A stretch of 64,000 bases of DNA from Paramicrobacterium chengjingii (GTDB lineage: Bacteria > Actinomycetota > Actinomycetes > Actinomycetales > Microbacteriaceae). This document shows, one piece after another, positions 35,876 through 44,470 of this stretch; position 1 is the stretch's first letter, and each line of letters begins with the position of its first letter. Under the pieces are notes generated by a model. It was not told the DNA's origin and ran no database searches. It saw only the letters and a list, made by a program, of their open reading frames with translations. The stretch spans positions 186,001-250,000 of the forward strand of contig NZ_CP061169.1 of NCBI RefSeq assembly GCF_011751765.2. Reading direction: 5' to 3'. The translations under genes and the position numbers were made by a program.

Positions 35876-36588
35876 GGGGAACGATCGTCGTTTTGGGAGG
35901 CGGCGGCTTCTCGATGTCAGACGACGGCTTCTCGCTGATTGACGATCACATCCTCGACCTCACGGGAAAGACGCGGCCGCGCGTATGCTTCGTGCCCACG
36001 GCGAGCGGCGACGCCGACGGGTACAGCAAGCGATTCGAGGACGCGTTTGCCGACAGAGCAGAGACGAGCGTGCTGTCGCTGTTCTGCCACGATCCATGGG
36101 GTTACACCGATCCCCGCATGATTCTCGAGCAGGACGTGATCTACGTCGGAGGCGGCTCGACCGCGAATCTGCTTGCGATCTGGCGTCTGCACGGGCTTCC
36201 TGACCTGCTCAGCGAAGCGGCTGAGAATGGCACGGTGCTGGCGGGCATCAGCGCGGGCATGAACTGCTGGTTCGAGAGCTCGTCGACAGACTCGTATGGG
36301 CCGCTCGCGCCGCTGCTCGATGGACTCGGCTTCGTCGGCGGCAGCGCCTGCCCGCATTACCTGGGGGAGCCAGGGCGACGCGAAAAGTATCAGCGTTGGG
36401 TGGCGTCGAGTGAACTGCCGGATGGATACGCCATCGATGATTATGCGTCCGTCGTGTTTCGCGACGGCGCGTTCGTCGAGGCGATCAGTGAGAAGCCCGA
36501 TCGGTCGGTGTTCCGTGTCAGACGCGACGGAGACGGCGCTTGTGAAGACCCCGTCGCCGTGCGCCTGCTCGGTAGCACCACCTCGTGA
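35872..36588 (+). CDS. Peptidase S51 (dipeptidase E-like)
   Basis: The 238-residue protein has the S51 fold: [19 protein letters not shown], the nucleophile elbow [13 protein letters not shown], and [16 protein letters not shown] with the likely catalytic His. Members cleave aspartyl dipeptides or cyanophycin-type peptides. It overlaps the hemL stop and is thus the last gene of the heme operon, with no clear functional link. Confidence 0.88.
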   Translation: MRGTIVVLGGGGFSMSDDGFSLIDDHILDLTGKTRPRVCFVPTASGDADGYSKRFEDAFADRAETSVLSLFCHDPWGYTDPRMILEQDVIYVGGGSTANLLAIWRLHGLPDLLSEAAENGTVLAGISAGMNCWFESSSTDSYGPLAPLLDGLGFVGGSACPHYLGEPGRREKYQRWVASSELPDGYAIDDYASVVFRDGAFVEAISEKPDRSVFRVRRDGDGACEDPVAVRLLGSTTS

Positions 36589-36669
36589 TCACCTGAGACC
36601 AAACTGGGCGTTACCTCTTTGTGAGGTTTCACCATCCCGATACCGGCATATAAGCGGCAGACTAGAAGC

Positions 36670-37191
36670 ATGGCGTCAATCCTGCTGCACACCGATCGAC
36701 TTGAGATCAAGCTGACCGCCGCAGAGAAGATGCTCGCCCGCCGCAAGGACTCCCTGGTGATCCCGCGCGACAGCATTCGGTCGGTCGCTCTGACGGACGA
36801 CCCGTGGATCTGGGTGCGTGGCGTGCGCGCGCCGGGCACAGCGGTTCCGCTGACGCTCGCCGTCGGGCAGTGGAAGTTTCACGGCGGCAAGGACTTCCTT
36901 GTGCTCAAGGGGTCGCGGCCCGCTGTTGTGATCGATCTCGTCGATGAAGAATTTCGCCGAGTGCTTGTGTCGACCCGCAAGGGCATCGAGCTGATCGCCG
37001 CGCTGCGTCTGGAGGAGCGCAAGCCGCATAAGATCCGCGTGCATCACGCCAAGCCGCGCACGAAGGCCGTTGCGAGCATGACCGGAGAAGAGGGCGAATC
37101 GGGCAAGGCCCCGAAGAAGCCGGCGCCCAAGAAGCCAGCACCCAAGAAGCCTGCTCCGAAAAAGCAGGACGGCTCTGCGTCCGGGGACTGA
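36670..37191 (+). CDS. PH-like domain protein with (PKKPA) repeat tail
   Basis: The 173-residue protein has a compact beta-rich N-terminal part (about 1-115, LLHTDRLEIKLTAAEKM, VIPRDSIRSVALTDDPW) that looks like a bacterial PH-type domain. A Lys/Pro/Ala-rich tail follows (PKKPA three times). A TATAAG box lies about 20 bases upstream. Function unknown. Confidence 0.65.
   Translation: MASILLHTDRLEIKLTAAEKMLARRKDSLVIPRDSIRSVALTDDPWIWVRGVRAPGTAVPLTLAVGQWKFHGGKDFLVLKGSRPAVVIDLVDEEFRRVLVSTRKGIELIAALRLEERKPHKIRVHHAKPRTKAVASMTGEEGESGKAPKKPAPKKPAPKKPAPKKQDGSASGD
37111..37170 (+). repeat. 15-bp tandem repeat coding PKKPA
   Basis: Three and a half copies of a 15-base unit of type CCSAARAAGCCNGCN encode the lysine/proline tail of the PH-like protein. 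The first, second and third units differ only in wobble bases. Confidence 0.85.
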
Positions 37192-37195
37192 CGCG

Positions 37196-38200
37196 CTAGG
37201 CGGTTACGTCGATGACGCTCCGGCCGCGCACTGTCCCGGCCAGCACCTGCTCCGCGATCGACTGTGCATCGGCGAGAGCGTAGATTTCGGTCATGTCGTC
37301 GAGGAGCGCTGGGTCGAGCGTCTGCGCAAGGCGTGACCAGGCTTCTTCGCGCAGTGCGTGGGGAGCCTCGACCGAGTTGATGCCCGCGAGCGTGACTCCG
37401 CGCAGAATGAACGGCACCACGGATGCTGGCAGGTCAGCGCCTTGCGCCATGCCGCACGCGGTCACGATGCCGCCGTACCTCGTCTGGGCGAGCACGTTTG
37501 CAAGTGTCGTGCTGCCGACAGCGTCCGCTACCGCTGCCCAGCGCTGTGATTGCAGTGGCTTGCCTGACTCACTGAACTCGGCACGATCGACGACGTCTGT
37601 TGCGCCCAGCTTCGAGAGGTAGTCGCCCTCCGTTTCGGCACGACCCGTTGACGCAACGACCTCGTAGCCGAGGTGGGCAAGGGTGGCGATCGTGATCGAC
37701 CCGACGCCCCCCGCGGAACCCGTAACGAGCACCGGGCCGTCTTCCGGCTTCACGCCGTGACGTTCGATCGCGAGAACGGCGAGCATGGCCGTGAAGCCCG
37801 CAGTGCCGATCGCCGCGGCCTGCGTCGGAGTGAACTTCTGGGGGACGCGCACCAGCTGCGAGCCGTCGACGAGTGCGCGTTCTGCAAGGCCGCCGTTCAC
37901 CGACTCGCCGAGGCCCGCGCCGTTGAGCAGCACGTGGTCTCCCGGCACCCACCGACCCGAGTCTGACGACCGGACCGTGCCGACGACGTCGATCCCCGCA
38001 ATCAAGGGCCAGGCCTTGATGATGCCCGGGCTCCCCGTGAGAGCCAGTGCGTCTTTGTAATTGACGCTCGACGCTGTCGTCTCGATCTCCGTGTCACCCG
38101 CGGTCAGAACATCAGCTTCGAGATCCGTGAGCCGAGCAACCTGCTGCTTGGCACCCTCGTTGTCTGTGGTTTTCTCGACCATCCATCCGCGAAATGTCAT
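37196..38200 (-). CDS. Acryloyl-CoA reductase-like quinone oxidoreductase (AcuI/YhdH family)
   Basis: The 334-residue MDR-superfamily enzyme has SSVNYKDALALTG, the IAGIDVVGTV block, and NADPH-binding VLVTGSAGGVGSITIATLAHLG. AcuI/YhdH enzymes reduce acryloyl-CoA to propionyl-CoA. It is converging with the PH-like gene and has its own promoter region with a direct repeat at 38235-38271. Confidence 0.88.
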   Translation of the reverse strand: MTFRGWMVEKTTDNEGAKQQVARLTDLEADVLTAGDTEIETTASSVNYKDALALTGSPGIIKAWPLIAGIDVVGTVRSSDSGRWVPGDHVLLNGAGLGESVNGGLAERALVDGSQLVRVPQKFTPTQAAAIGTAGFTAMLAVLAIERHGVKPEDGPVLVTGSAGGVGSITIATLAHLGYEVVASTGRAETEGDYLSKLGATDVVDRAEFSESGKPLQSQRWAAVADAVGSTTLANVLAQTRYGGIVTACGMAQGADLPASVVPFILRGVTLAGINSVEAPHALREEAWSRLAQTLDPALLDDMTEIYALADAQSIAEQVLAGTVRGRSVIDVTA

Positions 38201-38234
38201 GGCGCCAGCCTACGGGCGATCGATACGCGACGAT

Positions 38235-38271
38235 AGAGTTCTCAGGCACGGAGAGAGAGTTCTCAGCCACG
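38235..38271. promoter_or_regulatory. Direct repeat upstream of the AcuI-like gene
   Basis: AGAGTTCTCAGGCACG (38235-38250) and AGAGTTCTCAGCCACG (38256-38271) differ at one base and start 21 bases apart, 35-71 bases before the start codon. Two helical turns of spacing suggests a regulator site. Confidence 0.5.
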
Positions 38272-38282
38272 CACTGTCGTGC

Positions 38283-39698
38283 TCAGTCGAAGATGTCGCC
38301 CATGTCGTCGAGTAGGCCGCCGACAACCATGCCGCCGAGGATGCCGGTGAGCATGTCACCGCCACCCATACCGCCACGGCCAAAGCCACCTCGCGCGTAA
38401 CCGCCGCGCCCGTACATGCCACGCTGGTGGCCGTAACCCCCCATGGCGTACATTCCGCCCTGCTGAATGTCTCTGTCTGCGAGCCGTGCGGCTTCTGAGG
38501 CCAGATCTGCTGCACGGCGGGCACTGGTGACGGCGGTGGCTGTATCGTGCTCGACGCGTGCCGAGTCGAGAACACGTCGCGCTTCGGCGAGCCGGGTTCG
38601 CGCGTCGGGGCCGACGGGCGCCTGGTAGTTATCGACGATGTTCGTTGCCGCGGCAATCTGCCGCTCGGCGTCGTCAATCGCAGTGGGCAGCTGTGCGCGC
38701 AGCTTCTCGGCGTCGCGTGTGCGCTGCGTGATGCGATCCATAATCACATCAAGCGCGGTGTTCGCCTCACGCAGTCGTGACAGCGTCTCGAATGGATCGC
38801 GTTTGCCCGTCTGCTGCGCGACGGACTCGGTCGCACTGCGCAGCCGTTCGATCGCGGGATCGAGATCGCTCGGCCTCTCGGTGACGGCGCGGGCGACGAT
38901 GATGTCACCGCGTGAGTCCTCGATCACGGCAGCAAGCGTTGACTCGGCAGACAGCGCCTCCATCTCGAAATCGGCGACGGCCTTCAGCAGACCGTCAGCA
39001 CGCGACACGCTCTCGCGCGCAACTGTGAGTGCCTTCCCGGCCGGGATCGCGAGGTGCTCATCGTGCTTCTGTTCGGCGATCTGCAGGCTGCGCTCGCAGA
39101 ACTCGATCAGCCGCTCTGCCTGATCCACGTTGGGGGCGACGGAACGCAGTGCCGATTCCGCATAGCGGTCGGATGCCGTGGCGAGAGCGCGGCGCGCAGG
39201 CTCAACGTGCTGGCGAACCCGCGCGATGTCGGCACGGGCCGCAGCGACAGCATCCGGGAGTCTACGCATGGTGTCGCGCAGCGTCGACACGGAATCGGCT
39301 TGCTCGTCCAGCGACTTCTCGACGTCGGAACAGTGCTGAATGATGCCCTGCGACATGTTTCGGCGCTCGTCTGGAGTGTCGGGCTTCTCGTCGTGCAGCA
39401 ACTGGTTGAGGCGAAACGCCTCGGTGAGCGATCCGCGAGCACCGGCGATCGCCCTCGTGAATCGGGAGATCACCTCGTCGCCAAACTCCGCCGTGATGAA
39501 CTCGAGCTCGTCTGCCGCGAGCCGAATGCGCTCATCGGCACGCACAAGTGCTTGCCCGGCGTAGACCTCGAGGGCGTCGACCTGAGCGAAGACCTGCTGC
39601 TGCGACGCGACCTCGCGTCTTTTGCGTCGAGTGGAGAGCACGAGGTACGTGATCGCACCGCCGATGAGCAGCACAGCGAGTATGACGACGATTTCCAT
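38283..39698 (-). CDS. Membrane-anchored coiled-coil protein with Gly-rich C-terminus
   Basis: The 471-residue protein begins with one membrane segment (about 3-20). A long Ala/Arg/Glu-rich helical region follows, probably coiled coil (about 30-420). It ends in a Gly/Arg/Met-rich tail (GRGGYARGGFGRGGMGGGDM). The helical and Gly-rich parts resemble the C-terminal portion of actinobacterial TPM-domain proteins, but no TPM domain is seen. Function unknown. Confidence 0.75.
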   Translation of the reverse strand: MEIVVILAVLLIGGAITYLVLSTRRKRREVASQQQVFAQVDALEVYAGQALVRADERIRLAADELEFITAEFGDEVISRFTRAIAGARGSLTEAFRLNQLLHDEKPDTPDERRNMSQGIIQHCSDVEKSLDEQADSVSTLRDTMRRLPDAVAAARADIARVRQHVEPARRALATASDRYAESALRSVAPNVDQAERLIEFCERSLQIAEQKHDEHLAIPAGKALTVARESVSRADGLLKAVADFEMEALSAESTLAAVIEDSRGDIIVARAVTERPSDLDPAIERLRSATESVAQQTGKRDPFETLSRLREANTALDVIMDRITQRTRDAEKLRAQLPTAIDDAERQIAAATNIVDNYQAPVGPDARTRLAEARRVLDSARVEHDTATAVTSARRAADLASEAARLADRDIQQGGMYAMGGYGHQRGMYGRGGYARGGFGRGGMGGGDMLTGILGGMVVGGLLDDMGDIFD

Positions 39699-39771
39699 GA
39701 ATGAATTCTATGGGTGGCGCACAGGCGCCTCCTGTGAGTTGCACAGCGGCCAACGGCATCCTCTCGCGAAA

Positions 39772-40593
39772 TCAGGTGACATCGTGCCGCCAGGTGATGA
39801 GCCATCCCAGAATCGTGACGATAAGCGCAATGCCGAGCAGAACCGCACCACCGGCCCACCAGTCGAGCTGGGTTCCGCCCGTGCCCATCACCGAATAGAA
39901 GCTCGAGCCGACCAGCGCGTCGCTTGCGGCGCCGGGCAGCCACTTGGTGACCTGGCCGATCCAGTCGGCGAGGGCGCCGACGGAGCGAAGGATCGGCTCG
40001 ACGAACTGCGTGAATGCGAGCACGATGACGATTGCCGCCACCTGGTTGGGAATGATCGATCCGAGCCCGACACCGAGCACCGACCAGATGGCCATCGCGA
40101 GAATCGAACGAGCGATCATCGCCCAGGTGTCTGACGAGTCGAGGGCCGTGTCGATGCCGAACCCCGCAAGCCCCGCCGAACCCGCTCCGACGGCACAGGC
40201 AAGAGCCACGACGCCAAATGCCGCACCGAGCAGAAACAGCGCGATGGCCTTGGCCAACAGCACCACACCGCGCTTCGGCGTGGCGAGAAACGTGGGTGTC
40301 AGCGTCTGGTGGCGGAATTCGCCCGTCGTGGCGAGAGCACCGAGCAGGAAGGGAAACACATACCCGATGCTCGTCGCCGTGCTGTAGATCGTGGGGGCGA
40401 GCCCGTCTGTCGGCATCTGCTGTGCCCCGGCGGAAGCCCCAAGCAGCCCTTCGGATGTTGCGCCGAACAACAGCGCGAGACCACCAGAGAGCAGGGCGAC
40501 GTAGGCACCGAGAATGAGCAGCAGGATCCACCAGATGCGCGTTGTGAATACCTTGGCGAATTCAGCTCGGGTTGCGGCGATGAGCAAGCTCAC
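39772..40593 (-). CDS. ABC-2 type exporter permease
   Basis: The 273-residue membrane protein has about six segments and the ABC-2 pattern (TRAEFAKVFTTRIWW N-terminus, ATTGEFRHQTLTPTFLATPKR). It pairs with the ATPase gene it overlaps by 4 bases. Substrate unknown. Confidence 0.88.
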   Translation of the reverse strand: MSLLIAATRAEFAKVFTTRIWWILLLILGAYVALLSGGLALLFGATSEGLLGASAGAQQMPTDGLAPTIYSTATSIGYVFPFLLGALATTGEFRHQTLTPTFLATPKRGVVLLAKAIALFLLGAAFGVVALACAVGAGSAGLAGFGIDTALDSSDTWAMIARSILAMAIWSVLGVGLGSIIPNQVAAIVIVLAFTQFVEPILRSVGALADWIGQVTKWLPGAASDALVGSSFYSVMGTGGTQLDWWAGGAVLLGIALIVTILGWLITWRHDVT

Positions 40594-41495
40594 GACACAT
40601 CACCCCCTCCGACGATCGACAAGAATCTCTCTTCGAGACCTGACGCCTTGCGCTGCAGAGCGTTGAGCTCGACGCCAGAGACGAACGCCGTGTGTCCGAC
40701 AACCCCCGGCTCGACATCGCTGACGATGAAACCGGACCGGCTCGTTTCGAATGTGAAACCCGCTGACTCGAGCGCGGCCCCGAGGGCGGCGCGGTCGGGC
40801 GAGTCAACGTGAACGCGAAGCTGATCCCCTGTGTCGAGATCGGCGAGGGTCCCCTCGTGCACGATCTCGCCTTTGGAGATGATCACGACATCATCGACCG
40901 TCTGCTGAACCTCGCTCAAGAGGTGAGATGAGATCAGCACGGTGCGACCCTCAGCCGCGAGATTGCGCAGCAGCTCGCGCATCCACTTGATGCCCTCGGG
41001 GTCCAGGCCATTGACGGGCTCGTCCAACACGAGCACGCGGGGGTCGCCGAGCATGGCGTACGCCAGGCCCAGCCGTTGCCGCATGCCGAGGGAATAGCCG
41101 CCTACACGCTTGTCGACGAAAGAGTCGAGGCCGACGAGAGCGAGCACCTCGCGTGCGCGCTGCAGCGGCAGCCCTGCCGCCCTCGCGTAGATCTCCAGAT
41201 GATGGCGCGCCGTTCGGCCCGGGTGAAAGCTCGCAGCCTCGAGAGCGGCGCCGACGGTGGTGAGGGGCGAGGCGAGCTCGCGGTAGCGTCTGCCGCCGAA
41301 CGTCGCCGTTCCGCTTGTGGGGTTCACGAGTCCGAGCAACGTGCGAAGGCTCGTCGTCTTGCCAGCGCCGTTGGGGCCGAGAAACCCGGTGACACGCCCC
41401 GGTTTGACGGCGAACGATACGTCGTCCACGGCTGTGAAGCCGCCGAAGGTCTTGGTGAGGCCGGCAAACTCGATGGTCACTTCGGGATCACTCAC
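40590..41495 (-). CDS. ABC exporter ATP-binding protein
   Basis: The 301-residue ATPase has Walker A GPNGAGKTT, a Q-loop region, signature YSLGMRQRL (in place of LSGGQ), Walker B VLVLDEP and a switch His (SSHLL). Its C-terminal extension is typical of antibiotic or multidrug exporters. GTG at 41495 follows AAAGGAGC and is better than the ATG at 41534. It is divergent from the histidine kinase gene. Confidence 0.9.
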   Translation of the reverse strand: MSDPEVTIEFAGLTKTFGGFTAVDDVSFAVKPGRVTGFLGPNGAGKTTSLRTLLGLVNPTSGTATFGGRRYRELASPLTTVGAALEAASFHPGRTARHHLEIYARAAGLPLQRAREVLALVGLDSFVDKRVGGYSLGMRQRLGLAYAMLGDPRVLVLDEPVNGLDPEGIKWMRELLRNLAAEGRTVLISSHLLSEVQQTVDDVVIISKGEIVHEGTLADLDTGDQLRVHVDSPDRAALGAALESAGFTFETSRSGFIVSDVEPGVVGHTAFVSGVELNALQRKASGLEERFLSIVGGGDVS

Positions 41496-41633
41496 GCGTG
41501 CTCCTTTCGCTGTGCTGCTTACAGTGTTGCGCATGCCGCGACGCGGCGCATCCGTCGGAGGTCGGAGATGGTGCGTTCGGTTTGCTCGCGTCAGTGGCCT
41601 CGTTAGAGTTATGTCGCGTTCACGGAGGTGTCA

Positions 41634-42563
41634 ATGCCAAAGAAGTCGCACAAAGACCGCAGTGCACGAGATCCGCTCCGCGTTTCGCTGCTGGCAGCTG
41701 TTGGAATCGACGTATTGGTCGTATTTCTCGTATCACTTAGCTTTGCCGTCGGTGGAGCCGTGCTTTCGTTGTCTGCCCCATTGGCTGCACTGTTCGCCAT
41801 AACTTTTTCCAGCCTGTCGGCACTCAGTGGCCTCATGCTAATTGTTCGGCGGCGCCGAATCGACCTTGCAACCAATGCACACTTGCGCCAGCTTGAGGCG
41901 CGGCGAGCTGACCAAGTGTCGATGTTGAGCCACGAAGTTCGCACACCGCTGGCTGTCATCCATGGATCGGTGGAGCTCCTGGCTGAGGAGCGTCCAGGAA
42001 CACTAACACCGGGTCAGAGGCGATTCGTGCGACGCATCGCTGAGAACACGGAGCGCATGTCTCATCTCGCTGAGCAGCTGTTGACGCAGTCCCGCATCGA
42101 GGCAGGGGTATTCGAAGTGAAGCCAACCACGATCGACATGCGGGCGCTCCTGCGTGAGGTCGTTGGTGATCTCGCGCACGTCGCCGACGTGCCCATTGTG
42201 CTTGACGCGCCGGGAGCGCCGGTCAGGGCGCATGGGGATCCGGAGCTTATTCGTCAAGTCGTCACTAACCTCATTATGAATGCGGCACGAAGCGACCCGC
42301 ATCATTCCTCCGTCGAGGTGCGTGTGACGTCGGGAGACGGCTACGCAATGGTCTCGGTGAGCGACGGCGGAACGGGAATGAGCGCCGCACAGCGTGACCG
42401 CCTGTTTCAAAGGTTCTCGAGCGGACGTCCGTTGGGAAACGGAACAGGAATCGGGCTGTTCATCTCGCAGCAAGTGATTGAGCTGCACGGCGGACGGATC
42501 TTCGTCGATACGATAACCGGGCGTGGAACGACGATGATGTTCACGCTTCCCATCAAGGAGTGA
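41634..42563 (+). CDS. Sensor histidine kinase
   Basis: The 309-residue kinase has two N-terminal membrane segments (about 20-70) with almost no extracellular loop. The H-box LSHEVRTPLAVIHGS and the ATPase boxes (NLIMNAARS, SDGGTGMS, GTGIGLFIS) follow. The lack of a sensory domain suggests intramembrane sensing or a partner protein. ATG at 41634 has GGAGG 6 bases upstream. The stop overlaps the response-regulator region. Confidence 0.92.
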   Translation: MPKKSHKDRSARDPLRVSLLAAVGIDVLVVFLVSLSFAVGGAVLSLSAPLAALFAITFSSLSALSGLMLIVRRRRIDLATNAHLRQLEARRADQVSMLSHEVRTPLAVIHGSVELLAEERPGTLTPGQRRFVRRIAENTERMSHLAEQLLTQSRIEAGVFEVKPTTIDMRALLREVVGDLAHVADVPIVLDAPGAPVRAHGDPELIRQVVTNLIMNAARSDPHHSSVEVRVTSGDGYAMVSVSDGGTGMSAAQRDRLFQRFSSGRPLGNGTGIGLFISQQVIELHGGRIFVDTITGRGTTMMFTLPIKE

Positions 42564-42568
42564 TCGAT

Positions 42569-43255
42569 TTGGCTGATGCCCTTCCCCTCGCGTTCGTCGT
42601 CGATGATGAGCCAGCGATGCTCGACATTGTGACGTTCGCCCTTGAGACGCAGGGGTTCCAGCAGCGCGCGTTCCGATCGGGCGAGGCCCTGTGGGCTGCG
42701 CTTCACACGACGATGCCTGACCTGATCGTGCTCGACGTCATGCTCCCCGGCGTCTCGGGAATCACGATGTGCCGACGTGTCAAGGCGACATATGAGATCC
42801 CCATCATCCTGCTCACTGCGAAAGGTGAATCAGCTGACCGCGTCGCCGGCCTCGAGGCCGACGCAGACGACTATGTCGTCAAGCCGTTCCACCCGAGAGA
42901 GCTCGCCCTCCGAGCGCAGCGTCTCGTCAGGCGTTATGACGACTCGTCTCGGTCGACAGCTGGCCCGTTCGAACTCGACCCCGCCGGGGACTCTGTGCTC
43001 GTCGACGGCGTGCGCGTCATGCTCACCCCAAGCGAGTTCAAGGTGCTGTCGGCGTTCATCTCCCGGCCGGACGAGACAGTGCCGTTCGACGAGCTGCTGC
43101 TTGCAGGCTGGCGGAGCGCCGGCCTACTCGGAGGCAGAGAGATGATCAAGACGACCGTGTACCGAATGCGGCACAAGATCGAGGACTCGCGTCCGGGACG
43201 CGGTCAGCTCATCGAGAGCGTCAGAGGAACGGGCTACCGTCTCATCACGCGATGA
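42569..43255 (+). CDS. OmpR-family response regulator
   Basis: The 228-residue regulator has a receiver domain (VVDDEPA, phospho-acceptor Asp in IVLDVMLPG, Lys in YVVKPF) and a winged-helix DNA-binding domain (about 130-228). TTG at 42569 is 8 bases after AAGGAG; GTG at 42560 overlaps that site and is less likely. It likely controls the importer genes that start 140 bases downstream. Confidence 0.9.
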   Translation: MADALPLAFVVDDEPAMLDIVTFALETQGFQQRAFRSGEALWAALHTTMPDLIVLDVMLPGVSGITMCRRVKATYEIPIILLTAKGESADRVAGLEADADDYVVKPFHPRELALRAQRLVRRYDDSSRSTAGPFELDPAGDSVLVDGVRVMLTPSEFKVLSAFISRPDETVPFDELLLAGWRSAGLLGGREMIKTTVYRMRHKIEDSRPGRGQLIESVRGTGYRLITR

Positions 43256-43269
43256 CCACGGTCACAGGA

Positions 43270-43300
43270 TTGTGACTGTTGACACTCGCGTTGTCACTCT
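43270..43300 (+). promoter_or_regulatory. Direct repeats before the importer operon, likely response-regulator site
   Basis: Three related blocks, TTGTGACTG (43270), TTGACACTCG (43279) and TTGTCACTCT (43291), follow the response-regulator gene at 9-12 base spacing. OmpR-family proteins bind such direct repeats. Confidence 0.5.
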
Positions 43301-43395
43301 GCGCTGCAGTGCCGCTCTCTAGCGTTGAAGACACACGCATCCGAGCGCCGAGACGTGCTCGAGTCCTGCAGATCTCACGAACGAAGGAGTTCACT

Positions 43396-44436
43396 ATGCG
43401 CCGCAAAGTGCTGACCGTTGCCGCAGCTCTCGCCACGGGAGCGATCATGCTCTCGGGCTGCAGCGCCAGTTCCGGGTCGGGGAGCGACGAATCCCTGACA
43501 TTCGTCTGCAGCCCCCAAGAGGACTGGTGCCAGCTCGTCGCCTCAGCCTTCACCGAGGAGACCGGAATCGAGGCAAACTATGTGCGTCTGAGCGGCGGCG
43601 AGGCCGTCGCTCGACTGTCGGCCTCCGGCGACACCCCCGAGTTCGACGCCTGGTTCGGCGCGGGAGCCGACGGCCACATCGCCGCACACGAAGCGGGGCT
43701 CATCGAGCACTTCGTTCCAGACGGCGCAGCGGCGATCCCCGACGAGTACAAAGATCCGGAGGGGTACTGGACGGGCATCTACGTCGGCGCGCTGAGCTTC
43801 TGCTCGAACACCGACGTTCTCGAGAAGCTCGGCATCGACCCGCCGACGTCATGGCAGGACCTGCTCGACCCGAAGCTCAAGTCAAACATCGCGATGGCGC
43901 ATCCCGCGACGTCTGGAACGGCCTACCAGGCCGTGTGGAGCCAGGTCATCTTGAACGACGGCGACCAGGACGCGGCGATCGACTACTTCAAGCAGATGCA
44001 CTCAAACGTTCTGCAGTACTCAAAGAGCGGAAGCGCACCAGGTCAGATGGCCGGCCGTGGTGAGGTCGGCGTCGGGGTGATCTTCGCCCAGGACTGCCAG
44101 AAGTTCGTCAACGAAGGGTTCACGCAGCTCGTCGCCACCTACCCAGAGGAGGGCGCCGACTACGAGGTCGGAGCGGTTTCGCTAATCAAGAATGCGAAGC
44201 ATCCGGAGGCTGCAAAGAAGTTTATCGAGTGGTCCTTGACCGCCGAGGCCCAGGATCTTGCAGCGACTGTCGGAACCTACAGCATCCCGACGAACCCCGA
44301 CGCGACGATCACCGACGACATGGTCGATCCGACAACGCTGAACCTGCTCGATGCCGACATCTCTGAGATGGGCAAGGCGCGCAATGAGCTGACCGCGCGA
44401 TTCGACGCAGAAGTCGCACCGGCGCCGAAGAGCTGA
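43396..44436 (+). CDS. ABC transporter substrate-binding lipoprotein (Fbp/AfuA type)
   Basis: The 346-residue protein has a lipoprotein signal (lipobox LSGC, Cys about residue 21) and the fold of ferric/AfuA or 2-aminoethylphosphonate binding proteins: VCSPQEDWCQLVASAF, GTAYQAVWSQ, AGRGEVGVGVIFAQDC. GAAGGAG precedes the ATG. Substrate uncertain: iron, phosphonate or an organophosphate. Target of the adjacent two-component system (inference). Confidence 0.88.
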   Translation: MRRKVLTVAAALATGAIMLSGCSASSGSGSDESLTFVCSPQEDWCQLVASAFTEETGIEANYVRLSGGEAVARLSASGDTPEFDAWFGAGADGHIAAHEAGLIEHFVPDGAAAIPDEYKDPEGYWTGIYVGALSFCSNTDVLEKLGIDPPTSWQDLLDPKLKSNIAMAHPATSGTAYQAVWSQVILNDGDQDAAIDYFKQMHSNVLQYSKSGSAPGQMAGRGEVGVGVIFAQDCQKFVNEGFTQLVATYPEEGADYEVGAVSLIKNAKHPEAAKKFIEWSLTAEAQDLAATVGTYSIPTNPDATITDDMVDPTTLNLLDADISEMGKARNELTARFDAEVAPAPKS

Positions 44437-44470
44437 CGGGGCACGTCGAGAACGAGAGCGGAAGAACACA

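Noticed and set aside
37196-38200. AcuI-like gene as the end of a complete DMSP pathway with the DmdA-like enzyme
   Set aside because: It lies about 16 kb away with its own promoter and no dmdB, dmdC or dmdD gene is in the window.
41535-41547. GCCGCG-A-CGCGGC palindrome between the ABC exporter and histidine kinase genes
   Set aside because: Short, GC-only and with a one-base centre; expected by chance in high-GC DNA.
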